Origin: Dicaeum eximium
Lineage: Eukaryota; Chordata; Aves; Passeriformes; Dicaeidae
DNA length: 64,000 bases
Reading direction: 5' to 3'
Assembly (NCBI GenBank): GCA_013396995.1
Contig: VWZP01001600.1
Coordinates: 8,547-72,546 of the forward strand
Of the stretch, positions 34,685 to 47,095 are shown piece by piece; position 1 is the first letter of the stretch; each line of letters starts with the position of its first letter. Position numbers and translations under genes: made by a program. The notes under the pieces were generated by a model. That model had not been told where the DNA came from. It ran no database searches and was given only the letters and a program-made list of their open reading frames with translations.

Positions 34685-35130
34685 CAGGAAGGCCAAAACT
34701 CAAGCCCAAGAAAGGCCAAAACTCAAGCCCAATGAAAGATAAAACCTGAGCCCAAGAAAGGCTAAAACCCGAGCCCAAGGAAGGCCAAAACTTAAGCCCA
34801 ATAAAAGCTAAAACCTGAGCCCAAGAAAGGCTGAAACGCAAGCTCAAGAAAGGCCAAAACTCGAGCACAGAAAAGGCCAAAACTCGAGCTCCTAAAAAGC
34901 TAAAACTCGAGCACAGGAAAGGCCAAAACTCAAGCCCAAAAAGGGTAAAACTTTAACCCAAAAAAGTGCCAAAACTCAAGTAAAAAATAAATGTAAAAAC
35001 TTGAGCCGAAGAAAGGCCAAAACTCGAGCCCAAGAAAAGTAAAACTTGGGCCTGAGAAAGGCTAAAACTTGAACACAAAAAAAGGTAAAACTCCAGCCCC
35101 AGAAAGGCTAAAACTCGAGCCAGCACTCGG
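34685..35130 (+). repeat. Minisatellite of about 21-22 bp
   Basis: About 20 degenerate units of AAAGGCCAAAACTCAAGCCC. Confidence 0.9.
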
Positions 35131-36559
35131 GTTTATCGGGGAGCAGGAATTTGAGCATCCCAAACGCTGATGGGCTCATTCCAGCTGGGCTTGGGATAAG
35201 TCAAGCCCAGCAACGAGAACTTCAGACCAAGGGGCGGTTCAGGGTCTCTCTAGGCCCATCCCTCGGAGATGTAAGGGAGTTTGATAAGGTTTGATAAGGT
35301 TTTATCAGCTTTGTTTCAGCCACGCACAGGAATGGGGTGGGGAGGGGGACCTGGGATCAGAAAATGTGGAATTTCCATGCTGGGCCCTGATTTAAACCCA
35401 GGCTCGGCAGCCACAGAAAGAGAAGCTCCTGCTTTAAATCCCAGCTCCTCCTGGGAAAGGTTGACAAAGGGTCAGCAGGTGACGGATAAACGCTGTGGGA
35501 AAGATGAACAACATTTTCTTTCGGAGGAAAAAAGCCTTTCCATCGGCATCCACGGAAATGGGAAAGGGTGAGGGATCCGAGCGCAAACTCAAACTTCTGA
35601 GGCTGAGGCCAAAATGAGGCAAAACGCGGCCGTTTGGGGCAAAGCACAGGGAAAGGAGCCCTGGATTCCTGAATCTTCCCCTGCAAAGCCAAGAGAGCAG
35701 AAGCCAAGTCTGGTCCAGCCCTAAGAATGACAATAAAAGGGGCTGAAACTGCTGCAGATAAAATGGGGGATCATTAAAATCCCTTCCAAAAATCCAGCAG
35801 GTGCAAACTCTGAGGAACACCCGGGATTTATGGGGTTTTCTCCTTCCAAGAACAGCCCTGACACACCCTGGCATGGTCACCCACTCCTAAATTGTCCCTC
35901 CTGGTCCTTGAAGGAATGGGAATGGGGAATCCTGCGGCGGCGGAGGGAGGAGGAAGGAGGTTTACTGTGCACCAAGGAGCTGCCGAAGGATCCCAAATCC
36001 CCTCCTGGCTGCTGAAGGATCCCAATTCTCCTCGCAGCTGCCGAAGGATCCCAAATCCCCTCCTGGCGGAGGGGAAAAGCCGGGCTGGGCTGAGCTGTGC
36101 CCGTCACGTCCCCGCCGCTGCACGGCAAACAAGTCCCGGTGCACAACTGGGATTTATTAAATGACATCCAACAACTGTCTCATTAAATCACAGCTCCGGC
36201 GCGGGCCGGAAGTCTTAATTTAAAGTGTCACCAAGCATCAGAATGAGGCGGTTCGGGCAGGGGAGAGAAGGGGAAAAACAGGGCTGAAAAGCTCGGAAGC
36301 AGCCGCTGCTCCGCACCCCGGTTTTGGGGCGGGAGGTGATTTTTGTGCTGCTCGGGGCAGAGATTGGAAAAATCTTTGTTCTACGTTTGCTTTCCCAGGG
36401 TCCCCGCCACGAACGCTCGAGCACCTTTGGGGTGTTTGAGATGCAGCGAAGGTTGAGGGCGAGATTGCCTCGCAATTGAAAACGCGGCCAGCGGTAAATT
36501 CGGTTTGTTGGCGCTGGAAACGCTTCGGCTGCTGGGCAGGGGCGGGAGCCGCTCCCCGC

Positions 36560-36840
36560 GCCCCGGCCAAAATTAAATTTCAAAGTTTAATGAGTTGCGA
36601 AGGGCGCGGGATTAAAGCAGCGCGGTGCCCGCAGCGGAGCGGGGCCGGGAGGAGGGAGCGGGAGAGAGAGGCAGCGGAAAAATCCCACCCAGCCCCGAAC
36701 GTCAGGGAACAGAGCAAGTGAAAAATGTCAGGGCAAATTGCTCTTGACAGTGTTAATATCTGCACCTCATAGCAATAATTACATGTAAATAAATAGTGAA
36801 ATAGCTCTCAGCTGGAGGCTGCGCTCCGCGCGCAGATGCC
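36560..36840. promoter_or_regulatory. Candidate conserved element in intron 7
   Basis: Two AT-rich parts, AAATTAAATTTCAAAG/TTTAATGAG and GTGTTAATATCTGCACC/CAATAATTACATG. They flank a GC-rich core and are next to a CpG-rich segment (36850-37400). Confidence 0.35.
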
Positions 36841-37569
36841 ACTCACAGCCAGCTGGGGACCTTTCGCTCCTCCGCGACCGCGTCCCCCCTCCCTCCCTCC
36901 CTCCCTCCTCCCTCTCCGGTTTCATCCGTGCCAGAGCCGCCAGAGCGAGCGCTGCCGGCCGCAGCTCTGAGCTCAGCCCTCCCCCGCTCCCAGCGCTCCT
37001 TCCCTCCCCAAATCCCGGGAAAACGCCGCTGCTCCAGCCCCTCGCCAGGGAAAAGCGGCTTTGCCGCATGCCCGGCGATGGCGTGGGGGGAGCTCGGGGG
37101 TGGGGATGGCGCGGCCGCCTCTCCTTCCCTCTCTGCGGGCTCCCGGGAATGCCGGCAGCATTCCCAGCACCGCGCTCCTCCTGTCGCCGAGCCTGGCTCT
37201 GGTTCCGAAGGACGCCGGGGAGCGCCGGACCGGCAGCGGGATGCAGGAATGAGCCTCATTTCCCCGCGGAACGCGTCTTTGTCCACCCCAAAATCACCTC
37301 CACAAGCCCCCCGCCCCTGCCGAGGGGTCACTGCAGAGCTCCGGCCAGGAGGGGACAGAGCCACAGCCCCGGGATCAGCTGGCCCCGTTCCCGGCCCTCG
37401 TGGCAGGCTGGAAAACCAGGAATGACAAGGGAAGGGGGGATATGGAGGGGCTGCTCACCGTCACTGCCAGGAGGAGCCCGGGGACGGAGGAAGGTGACAG
37501 CGGGAGCAAACCCAGCAGTACCACCAGCAGCTGTGGAGGCCCTGCAGGAAAGGGAGGGGTGCCGAGGCC

Positions 37570-37720
37570 ACGGATGGAACAGGAGATGGGATAAGAGCTT
37601 GGAAGAGCAGGATGGAAGAGGAGATGGGATAAGAGCTTGGAAGAGCAGGATGGAAGAGGAGATGGGATAAGAGCTTGGAAGAGCAGGATGGAAGAGGAGA
37701 TGGGATAAGAGCTTGCGGGG
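37570..37720 (+). repeat. 38-bp minisatellite, about four units
   Basis: Units AAGAGCAGGATGGAAGAGGA plus GATGGGATAAGAGCTTGG. Confidence 0.9.
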
Positions 37721-38059
37721 CAGGATCAGCAGACAAAGCACCTTTGTTTCGGGACATCCCCTGAGCTGGACAGCGAGAGGCCGGGAGCACACCTGGCTCC
37801 TGATCCCTGTGAGGGACGGACACTTTCACTGTCCCCAGGCTCCTGGCAGCTCCAAGGGGAAAATTCCCATTATTCCCATGGATTTGGCTAACTTGGCCCA
37901 AGGCCTGTGGTGCCTGGGTGGGGAGAGGGAAGGGAGTGCTCTGAAGGACTGAAAGCAAACACACGACTGCAGAAATACAAATTGAAGCACTTCTGCAGAG
38001 AAGGGTCCGGGGCCAGCACAGGCCCTTGGCAAAGCCCCAGGGCTCCAGCCTCACACTTA

Positions 38060-38265
38060 AATGGGATAAAATCCCTGTGCCCCCATTCCTGGCCTTGAAA
38101 TCACAACTTTTCCCATAAAATCCCTGTGTCCCCATTCCTGGCCTTGGAATCACAACTTTTCCCATAAAATCCCTGTGCCCCCATTCCTGGCCTTGGAATC
38201 ACAACTTTTCCCATCAAATCCCCGTGTCCCCATTCCTGCCCTTGGAATCACAACCTTCCCCCATG
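38060..38265 (+). repeat. Minisatellite of about 50 bp, four units
   Basis: Units AAAATCCCTGTGCCCCCATT plus CCTGGCCTTGGAATCACAAC. Confidence 0.9.
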
Positions 38266-38694
38266 GCACCTGGAGGAGGAGCAGCCCAGGGGAAGGAGAT
38301 TCTCGGATGTGACAGTTTGGTTTGGATAAAGTCAAGATTTCATTTCAGGCCCATTTCTCCTCCTTTTGGACAAACCCTCCCTCTGCACCCTCATTCCCAG
38401 CCCTACAGCCAGGTCTGACTGGGAGCTGTGGGGTTCTGACCTCGCTCAGAGCTCAGGGTTATTCCTGAACACACCCCGGTGTCGCTCCCAGATAAACCCC
38501 AAGATGTCCTACAGCACCCAACCCCTCTCAGCAGCCAAACCCCGAGCCCAGAGCAGCGAGTGAAGACCCCAAAGCCCTGACAGGAGGGAGAGGCTCCTCC
38601 TCCACCACATCCCTGTGCAAGGCAGGAGCGCTCGGAGGCCTCTCCTGCCGGGCAGTGAAATTCCCCGCAACGCCCCGCACTGCACCGAGCAGCA

Positions 38695-38880
38695 AACACA
38701 GCTCCATTCTTCGGAAAACAAATATGTTCTTTAGAGCTTCCTGCTTGTCAAACACCTTTTTGTTTAGCTCAACAACTAATCCACTTATCGGAGGATAAAG
38801 CTGCCAGTGAATCACCAGTATGATAAAAGCATGCACAAAATTAGCAAAAATTTGCCTATGGCTCCTGCACATTTAACAAA
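38695..38880. promoter_or_regulatory. Candidate conserved element in intron 7
   Basis: AT-rich unique block with CAACAACTAATCCACTTATC, CAGTATGATAAAAGCATGC and AAATTAGCAAAAATTTGCC. A long T run (about 38915-38961) separates it from a second AT-rich part (38962-39170). Confidence 0.4.
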
Positions 38881-38916
38881 CAGCAGCCAAGAGAAAAAAT
38901 TATTCTTTTTTTTTCT

Positions 38917-38964
<48 letters not shown>

Positions 38965-39754
38965 ACTGAGATCCCCAGGAGAGATTCTGTCAGATAGCAG
39001 CTTTTATTTTGCTCGCAGTTTTTTTCCTCCCTCTCTCTCTCTCTCTTCCCATATAACCCGAGCACTGAGGCTGGGAGATGCTGGGAGCTGATATGAGATC
39101 CACGGAAATTGGCACTGTTTGAATAAGCAGGAGATGCAGCCAGGCGAAATTTTAATAAGTTGATTTTCTTTTTTTCTACATCAATGTTCAGGCATTGGCT
39201 GCTTCCCTCCAACCTTGGCTCAGGAGGCTGCAGCACCTCTAAGGACCCTGGATTTGTCCTTCCCTGCTCCTCAGGGTGTCCTGGAGCCCTTTGGGGTTTA
39301 AATCCCCACATTCCTGTGTGGGGCATCCACCCTGATAAAGGGATGGGGAAAACCCCCCGGGGTTTGCCAGGGCTGGAGCTGGGAGTGAGCACAGGAGTGA
39401 CCTGAGCAGGAAATCACCTTCCCTGCCCCTCCTGAACTCCTGGAATCCCCGCAGCACCTCGAGGTACCTGGGATTTACCTCCGCTCTGAAACCCCCTCAG
39501 CCCCGCAGACCTCGGGAGTTTCCCCAGCGTGGAGGCACAGAGATGTTCTGGGGACAAATCCGCCGGTTTTGGACACTGTTGTGAGCCAGGGTGGGCATTT
39601 CTGGGCACTCAGAGTGTGTGAAAAAGGGACTGAGAGAGAGGCAAAGGACTCCAAAGACATGTCCAAAAAAGACAAAAAACCCCAAATCTCCCCACGGACT
39701 GAGGCAGCACCAGAGGGATTCAGTTCTTCTGGGCTCCAACTCATTCTCTGAGGC

Positions 39755-39910
39755 TCTCAAGGACTCGTTGGGGCTCTCAGGGGCTCTCAGGGGCTCTCTG
39801 GGGGTCTCTGGGGCTCTCAGGGGCTCTCAGAGGCTCTCAGGGGGTCTCAGGGGCTCCCTGGGGCTCTCTGAGGGTCTCTGGGGCTCTCTGGGGCTCCATG
39901 GGGCTCTCTG
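39755..39910 (+). repeat. Minisatellite of about 11 bp
   Basis: Units GGGGCTCTCAG and GGGGCTCTCTG in tandem. Confidence 0.9.
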
Positions 39911-42167
39911 GCTGCAGCCCCCACACATGAGAGGGGCTGAGTTGAGATTTAGCGAGGTTTTCTCTTTGCCAACTCTCAGTGACAAGGTGGCAGCCGTGCC
40001 GCCATCCCAGGCCACCAAAGCCATGCTGAGGAGCCAGCTCAGGCTCAGGGTGCCCCTGGCAGCAGCCAGACCCCGCAGTGACCCCCTCACAGCCCCCTCC
40101 ATCCCAAATCCTCATTTTCCTGGAGCTCGGGCGGACTTTGGCATTGCTGGGATCAGCAGGTTAGGCCAGAGCTGCACCCCAGCAGCCAAACTGGGAGCAC
40201 TGGGAGCTTGGGGGGCTTCTGGCTGTGCCTGCCAGTCCCACACCCTCACTGGGAAGTTCTGCCAAGTGCTGGAGGTGAGACCCCTCACCAGGATGGGCAG
40301 ACCCCCCCCATTCCCACAGCTCTCCCCCTAATTTTGCCGGGATCGCAGCGGGGCCGTGTCCCGGGAGCCCGGGAGCTTTTCGGGGAGCTGGGAATTAATC
40401 AAGAGGCACCCACCTGTCAGGCTGGTATCTGGAACTAAACGGAAACACTCGCTGGGGCTTGACCTCCCGCCCCCAGCGGGCTCGGGAAACCTCTCCCAGC
40501 CCCGAGAGCCCGGCGGGACGGAGCCCCCGGGGCGGCCCGGGAGCCGTGGGGCAGCGGGGAGCGGTGCTGGGGCTGCCGGCAGGGCAGGAGGGACCCCAGG
40601 GTGCGGCGGGGACAGCAGGACCGGAGCTCTCCGGACTCGGGGGGCAGCAAAAGCCACTGGAGATTTTAGGGCCCAACGGCCCCCAGGAGCTCCTCTGCGT
40701 CCCCTGCGTGGGTCTGGGTTGGCAGGGCTGAGTTTGACCCCCCCGCCAGGCCAGCACAGCCCTCGGGGTTAATTCAGCCTTTCCTGTGGGGCTTGGCTGC
40801 TCAGGGAGGGTTTGGTGGTGCAGAACATCTTTGGGCAGCGGGGCCGGGCACAGCCCGGAATCTTTTGGGAATGACCCCGCAGCTCTGGGGGGTGTCAGCA
40901 GAACCCCACAACTCCCAAGACAGCGGGAGTGGGAGAGTCAGAGAGCCCAAGACCCTGCTGAGGACACAAGGAGTGGGACCGAGGCACTGCCAGCCCTGCT
41001 CAGCACCCCGAGAGGGCCCTGCCTGAGCGCCAGGACCCCAAAGCACCAACCCCAAAGGATGCTGTTGAGATCTTCATCTTTAACGAGATGTGGGGCTCTT
41101 TAAAACCGGTTCTAAGCTGGCTCTGAGTTGGCTCCGGTAGTGCCGAGCTCAGCCCCAGCTGTGGGAGCAGGGATCCCTCCCTGGCCCGACTCCCTGATTT
41201 TCAGTTTTAGGGCTTCTGTGTGAGAACTTGGGGAAGGGAAAGCTCAAATATTCCTGGAAAAGACATCCCTGCCCTCCTGCCTGGTGAGGAGAGACAGCAG
41301 AACACAACGGGAGCAGCAGTGCAGAGAGGGTGGGGCAATCTGGGATGCAGCACCATCCCAGAAATTCCCAAATTTTAACTCGCAGAATTCACTCTGCCAG
41401 TACAACTGTGATGCTTCCAAAGGCACCCGTTCCACACTTTCCTCCCCCTCTTCCAAAATAAATCCCCTCCTTTCCTTGGCAGCAGGACTCACTCCAGCAC
41501 CGGAGTTACGCAGAGCTTTAAGTCCTGCCTGAGAAAACCCGAAATTTTGGGCTTTAGCTCCACCAACAGCCTCTGGGTCTGCACGGAGAGACTGAGGTTA
41601 TCCCAGAAACGTGCCCCTGCTGGAACAGACCCTAAAATCCCTGCCTGAAAGGTGCCACTTTAGAGGTGGGCATAGGAGTGAGGTGGGAAAGGGGAATGGA
41701 CATTCCTGGGAGCTGAGGGAGCAGCTTAGGGTGAGGAATTTCTTTGTTTTCCGAGTTTTAAGGAGCCTGTGATGGAGCAGGAGGAGGAACTGGCCTTTGC
41801 CGGAACCAAGAAAACCTTTCCTGCATTTCGTCCCTGCTTCTTATCCTTCCTTGCTCCAAGCAGCGCTGAGCAAAAGCCCCAGGGAGAGTCCGGAGCCTCC
41901 GGGGCTGCTCAGAGCCGCGGCTGGGCCGCATTTCCTCAGGCCAAACTCCGGGAGCCGCGGATCCTGCGGGAAGCGGCGCCTCCGCGGAGTCCCCGGTGCA
42001 GGGAAGGTCAGGAAACAGCACCAGGGGTGCGGGCATGGCTGGAACACGGCTAAACTGGATACTCCGGGAATTCCTGGAACCACCTGGGAGATGTTCTGGG
42101 TCCGCACCGGGCTGGAGAAAATTCCTGCAGGGCCGGCAGAGCCGCGTCCCTCGGCCCCGCGGTGCCA

Positions 42168-42700
42168 CTCCCGCACTGCTGCTCCATTCCCACCCCGCTG
42201 CCGGATTTAGGGAGCCCATCCCGGTCCGGGAGCAGCTCCCCGTTATCCCCCACATCGCTCCCGCACTGCTGCTCCATTCCCACCCCGCTGCCGGTTTTAG
42301 GGAGCCCATCCCGGTCCGGGAGCAGCTCCCCGTTATCCCCCACATCGCTCCCGCACTGCGGACCCGTTCCCACCCCGCTGCCGGTTTTAGGGAGCCCATC
42401 CCGGTCCGGGAGAAGTCCCCCGGCATCGCTTCCCTCCCGCAGGGCGGGTGCGGCTCCTGCCCCGTGTGCCGGGCACGGAGGAGCCCCAGCGGAGCGGCCG
42501 AACCCGGGCTNCTCCCCGTTATCCCCCACATCGCTCCCGCACTGCTGCTCCATTCCCACCCCGCTGCCGGTTTTAGGGAGCCCATCCCGGTCCGGGAGAA
42601 GTCCCCCGGCATCGCTTCCCTCCTGCAGGGCGGGTGCGGCTCCTGCCCCGTGTGCCGGGCACGGAGGAGCCCCAGCGGAGCGGCCGAACCCGGGCTCGGC
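42168..42700 (+). repeat. 90-bp repeat with an N-bounded 186-bp duplication
   Basis: CTCCCGCACTG starts at 42168, 42258 and 42348 (90-bp period). The sequence 42326-42510 then reappears after the N at 42511 as 42512-42696 (offset 186 bp), with only a few differences. The 90-bp period is real repeat; the 186-bp copy is suspect. Confidence 0.85.
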
Positions 42701-43049
42701 TTTTGGGCTCGGGAAGGCCCCGCGAGGCTCCTGACTCGCGCTCGGGGCTCAGCTGCGCTCTCGGATCGCTCATTAAGCACCGCCAGCACCTCTGGCAGCT
42801 GCTGCGGGGCCTGCGGGTCCGGCCCAGGGCTGCCCCAGCCGGAGCCGCCCTTTGGGACCTTCATGGGGTGGGCAGCGGCCCCAGCAGTCCCGGACCCCTC
42901 CCCAGCACTGCCGGGTGCTTCTCTCCTCGCCAGGAAGGGGCTGCAGAGCTGCACAATGCTCCTCTTTGCACCACCTCTCCTCCTCCCTCCCCGCAGGCAG
43001 CCCCCAAAGATTTCTTGCTTCTCCCTTCTCGTTCATTCTTTTTGCTTCC

Positions 43050-43369
43050 NNNNNNNNNNNNNNNNNNNNNNNNNNNNNNNNNNNNNNNNNNNNNNNNNNN
43101 NNNNNNNNNNNNNNNNNNNNNNNNNNNNNNNNNNNNNNNNNNNNNNNNNNNNNNNNNNNNNNNNNNNNNNNNNNNNNNNNNNNNNNNNNNNNNNNNNNNN
43201 NNNNNNNNNNNNNNNNNNNNNNNNNNNNNNNNNNNNNNNNNNNNNNNNNNNNNNNNNNNNNNNNNNNNNNNNNNNNNNNNNNNNNNNNNNNNNNNNNNNN
43301 NNNNNNNNNNNNNNNNNNNNNNNNNNNNNNNNNNNNNNNNNNNNNNNNNNNNNNNNNNNNNNNNNNNNN
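43050..43369. other. Assembly gap (320 N)
   Basis: Run of N inside intron 7. It is flanked by a pyrimidine-rich segment on the left and a CpG-rich C run on the right, so a GC-rich hard-to-sequence stretch is likely missing. Confidence 0.99.
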
Positions 43370-44499
43370 CCCCCGCCGCCCCCCGGCCCCGCCGCTAATG
43401 GAGTTTCACTCCGGAGCGAACCCGCCACAAAAGCCTAATTACGGTGAGCCAGGGGGAGAGGAACTCCCCGGCCGAGAGGTTCTGCAGGGCTGGGAGGGAC
43501 TCTGAGCCTGCAGCTCCGGGCCTGGAGGTGTCCACGGCCAGCTTGGAGCTGCCAGGGATGGTGGGAGGGCTCCCTGCCCACGGGAGGGGCTGGAACGCTG
43601 TGAGCTCCAGGGTCTCTTCCACCCCAGCCCCTCCATCATTCTCTGGTCCCTGTCCCCATCCCCTGACGTGGCTCTGTCCCGTGTCATGCCGGGGACCTCT
43701 GAGCCACCTCCTCATCTCCAGGCGCCCAGCCTGAGTCACCTTGGTCACCTTGGTCACCTGAGGTCCCCTGCAGCTTTCCAGAGCTGGGATGGAGCAGTCT
43801 GGAGCCGGGATCCATCCTGCACTCCCCCAGCTCCTCACCCGGCTGGAGTGGCCCTGTCCCCGTGTCCCTGAGCACCGCGGTCTGTGAGCCGCCTCCGTGT
43901 CCCCTCTGCCTGCTTTTGTCCTGAGGGATCCCGTGTTTGGGATCCCAGCCCCAGCCCCATTCCCTTTCCCAGGCCCTGCACCCTCCAGTGCCGCAGAGCC
44001 CTCCCAAACTCGCCCCTGGCAGCGCCCCGGAGGCCACCTGGCAAAAGCGGGGGAACATTCCCTGCGTGACACGAGCCCGGCAAGCGAAATTAAAGAATCC
44101 TAAAGAAAATTCCGGGGCTGAGCAGCGGGGGAGCGGCTCCGAGGGCCGCTTAAGTGGCCAGCGGTGGGTAAAGCCTGGCTGTTAATGAGGCCGCCTCCCT
44201 CTCCCTCTCCTCAAAGGGCTGGTTATTGTCACATAATGGCTCTCCGTGTCCCCTCGCGGGGACAGCTGGCATCTCCCTGCGCTCGCAATAATGTCCTGGA
44301 CACCGCGACCGCGCCGGGATTGCTCTGGAGCCGCAGAATTACAGGCGGCACCGGAGGAACGCAGCGCGCGGGAAGAAGGGCAGGAAAAACAGGGAAAAGA
44401 GGGGGTTTTAGGGAAAAAAAAAAAAAAAAGAAAAAGGACTGGAAAAGGAGACAGGAAGCGCGATAAAGCTCAGCTCTGTGCTCGGCTCTTCTCCGCTGC

Positions 44500-44665
44500 T
44501 CCTCTGGTTTAAAGTGACTCCGCTTCTTATGGAAACGGAGAGGCGGTATTAGAAGGAAAAAAAAAAAAAACCCACCAAGACACAGAGAGCTTCCTTATCT
44601 CATGGAGACAGTTGTCAGGAATCACTTTGACTGAGTCGTTTTGTCTCCATGCTTTTTTTCGCTGT
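44500..44665. promoter_or_regulatory. Candidate conserved element in intron 7
   Basis: Unique block with CCTTATCTCATGGAGACAG, TTGTCAGGAATCACTTTGAC and GAGTCGTTTTGTCTCC. It contains a GATA-type TTATCT and a TGTCA core and is free of repeats. Confidence 0.33.
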
Positions 44666-45114
44666 CAAGCAGGCCTCAGGACATGGATCAAAGGAGAGGC
44701 GCCGAGCGCTCGCTGAAACTTCTGATCCCTTCTCGGAACAGACGCGCGAGTGGCAGACAGCTCCTCTCCACATCAAATGGAGGAGAGACGAGAGGGAGCA
44801 CGGCGCCGGGAGAGGGAGAGGAAAAGCTGCGAGAGGCTCGGGGAGAGAGGAGAGGCAGCCAGGGGCTCTCGGTGCCGCCGCGGAGCTCGGGGAAGGCCGG
44901 GGAAGGCAGCGTCCCCTCTCTGTGTCCCCACGGGGAGCGGTCCCTCTGTGTCCCTCCGAGGGACAGCTGGAGCGGGGGGTGGCTCCGGAGGGACAGAGGA
45001 GCGCCCCAGGGCTGCCCCCAGCCGGGGGGACGGCCCGGTGTCACCTCAGCGCTGGCCTGGTGGGTGAATTCCCACTCAAAACTCATCGCTTTGGCCTCTT
45101 GCCCCTCAAACCGC

Positions 45115-45330
45115 TCCTTGTGATTTCCCAAACCAACCCCTCCACGTCTCTGTTCTCGCTTTCCCCTCAATGCCGCAGCTAGGGTAATTTCCCGAATTCC
45201 CTGTAATTTCCCAAAACAGCCCCTCCACGTCTGTATTCCCTCTCTCTCCTCAGTCCCGCAGCCAGGGTAATTTCCCGAATTCCCTGTAATTTCCCCAAAC
45301 AACCCCTCCATGCCCGCATTCCCTCTTTCC
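45115..45330 (+). repeat. 83-bp tandem repeat, about 2.5 units
   Basis: CCCCTCCACG or CCCCTCCATG recurs at 45137, 45220 and 45303. Units include AGGGTAATTTCCCGAATTCC. Confidence 0.85.
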
Positions 45331-46099
45331 CCCCAGCCCCACCGCCAGCCCCCGTGATTCCCGGGATGTGCCTGCCCAGGCTCCCCGCCCCGTGCCCTGC
45401 GAGGCTCACGATCGCCTTCCATGTGCTCATTCCCTGAAATCAGATCCCGCTCAGCTCCAAAGTGGATGGGCTGAGGGGCTGCCTGGACCCCGCGCACCTT
45501 TGATCGCCGCCCTGCTCGCCCCCAGACCCCGCCGGGTTTGTGATCTCCGGCCCCCGCCGTAAATCGATCCCTGGCACGGCTCTCTGAGGAGGCAGCGGCG
45601 GCTTTTGGCAGCAAGGGCCCCGCAGCACCCAGAGATTTCCCCACACACGGGGGGAACTCGGCGTGGAACGGAGCCCACACCCGGGAGCCGCCCGGTCCTT
45701 CCCTGCAGCTCCTGGATCTGCTCCCTCTGCGCTTCCCTGGGCACGGAGCAGCTCCTGCCCGGCCCTGGCACCCCAAACTGTCCGAGCCCACATCACAGAG
45801 CCATTCCCCACTCCTGCTCCACACCTGGGGTGTGGGAGGGTCGCTCTGGATGCTCTGGAAGCTGATGTGACCCCCAAACTCTCCCCCACCTTGCACCAAA
45901 GCTCAGCCCAGCATCCTTTTGGGATTCATCTCATCCCAAAAATCTCTCCTGAGGCTTTGGGACTGCACAGCCCTCCTGAGCAGCTCCCCAGGATGCTCCA
46001 GGGGTGGATGCAGCCCCAAAGTTGCCCATGTGCCGCAGCCTCTCCAAGAGTGATCCCAGTGGGGATGGGAGGGAATGGGAGTTTCCCTCTTAGCGCACA

Positions 46100-46482
46100 T
46101 GTGTGGCTGCTCTCAGTTCTTCTGTAGAAAGAGCTGAGATAACTGGCCTGGGAAACTTAGAGGAGAGAATTGTTAACGATATTATTATCTTGCTTTGTAC
46201 CTGTTATTTACAGCAGCTCGTCCTTCGGGATGTGCTCTCTAACCTGGCCAGGCTGGGGATAAAAAGCTCACTGGTTTTCTACAGAGGAGGGTTTTCTTAG
46301 AGTGTGGCTTTTCTTAGAATGGGGCTCGTCTCAGAATAAAGCTCTTGATAGAATAAAGGCTCGTTCTCTCGCCTTCTGGACCATGGCGTCTCATTCCGTT
46401 CCTGGCACGACAGTGCTAAATGGCCTCCTCCTATAACAAATGGCCGTTCCCCCTTTACAACAAGCAGAGCCCGGTTACAACA
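46100..46482 (+). mobile_element. Probable LTR of an endogenous retrovirus in intron 7
   Basis: TGTGTGGCTGCTCTC start, TATA-like GATAAAAAG at 46258-46266, two AATAAA signals at 46335 and 46352, and a candidate end GGTTACAACA followed by AACGGTGACCCCAAC. That last string resembles a primer-binding site and is similar to the one at 11721. Boundaries are approximate and no target-site duplication was found. Confidence 0.5.
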
Positions 46483-46919
46483 AACGGTGACCCCAACTAC
46501 AACACACACGGACGGCGAAGCAAAGGGAAAACCGACCCCACTGAGCACTGACCCCTCTCAGACACCCCCAGAGCTCTGGGAGAGCTGGCCACACGGACGG
46601 GACTCATGGCCCCTTGTCCATCTTCCCCTGGCACAGATTCCGAGCTGGAACAGGCTGGAATCTCGCCAGGTGAGCCTCGGGCCCGCGTCCACCTGCGCTC
46701 CCCATCCCGGCACCTCTGGCATTAATCCCACAAGCCCTTCCCGGGGCAAACAGCCCGGGGCAGCTCGGGCTGGGATCCCGATCGGCGGCAGAACGCGCTG
46801 CTGTGGATTTTTCCCGGCTCTCCCCAGGCGGGGCACAGCTGGAGCACAGCTGGATTTAACCGGCACAGCCGGAATGCGCGCCCCGGGAATGCGCACCCCG
46901 GGAATGCGGCGCGTGCCCC

Positions 46920-47095
46920 CGCCTCCGACTCCCGATTATTCATTCCTTTTATTGCATTCCTCGCTTTTAAGCGTCCCCTCCATGTCGCTGCCTTTCCCCC
47001 CGATGAGGGTCCCTGGGATATTGCTGCGGCTCCGCGTGCCGGGGGTGGCCGGGAATGCCGGGCAGCGGCTGCGGCGTTAATTGCTAATGGCTCAT
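46920..47095. promoter_or_regulatory. Candidate conserved element in intron 7
   Basis: Contains CCGATTATTCATTCC, TTTTATTGCATTCC and GTTAATTGCTAATGGC in a GC-rich setting. Weak evidence. Confidence 0.25.

Larger units (their letters stand above)
33440..43049 (-). other. PAX7: PAX7 intron 7, middle third
   Basis: Non-coding, GC- and CpG-rich in parts (33400-33800 and 36850-37400 look like CpG islands by eye). It contains minisatellites at 33.7, 34.7, 37.6, 38.1, 39.8 and 42.2 kb, a 230-bp duplication at 34.0-34.4 kb, a T run at about 38.92-38.96 kb and AT-rich islands at 36.6 and 38.7-39.2 kb. Stretches 35130-36560, 39180-39750 and 39920-42160 hold nothing I recognise. Confidence 0.7.

Noticed and set aside
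36850..37400. CpG-rich block considered as an alternative PAX7 promoter
   Set aside because: No coding exon or donor compatible with a downstream PAX7 frame could be seen. GC richness is common in this window, so it is left as an observation inside intron 7.
41758..42954. 398-codon open frame on the minus strand
   Set aside because: It crosses the single N at 42511 and the 90-bp repeat, which alone supplies its repeated peptide. No domain.
44688..45899. 403-codon open frame on the minus strand
   Set aside because: It runs antisense-like through GC-rich sequence and an 83-bp tandem repeat, shows no recognisable domain, and has equally long frames on the other strand. It is a low-stop-codon GC artefact.
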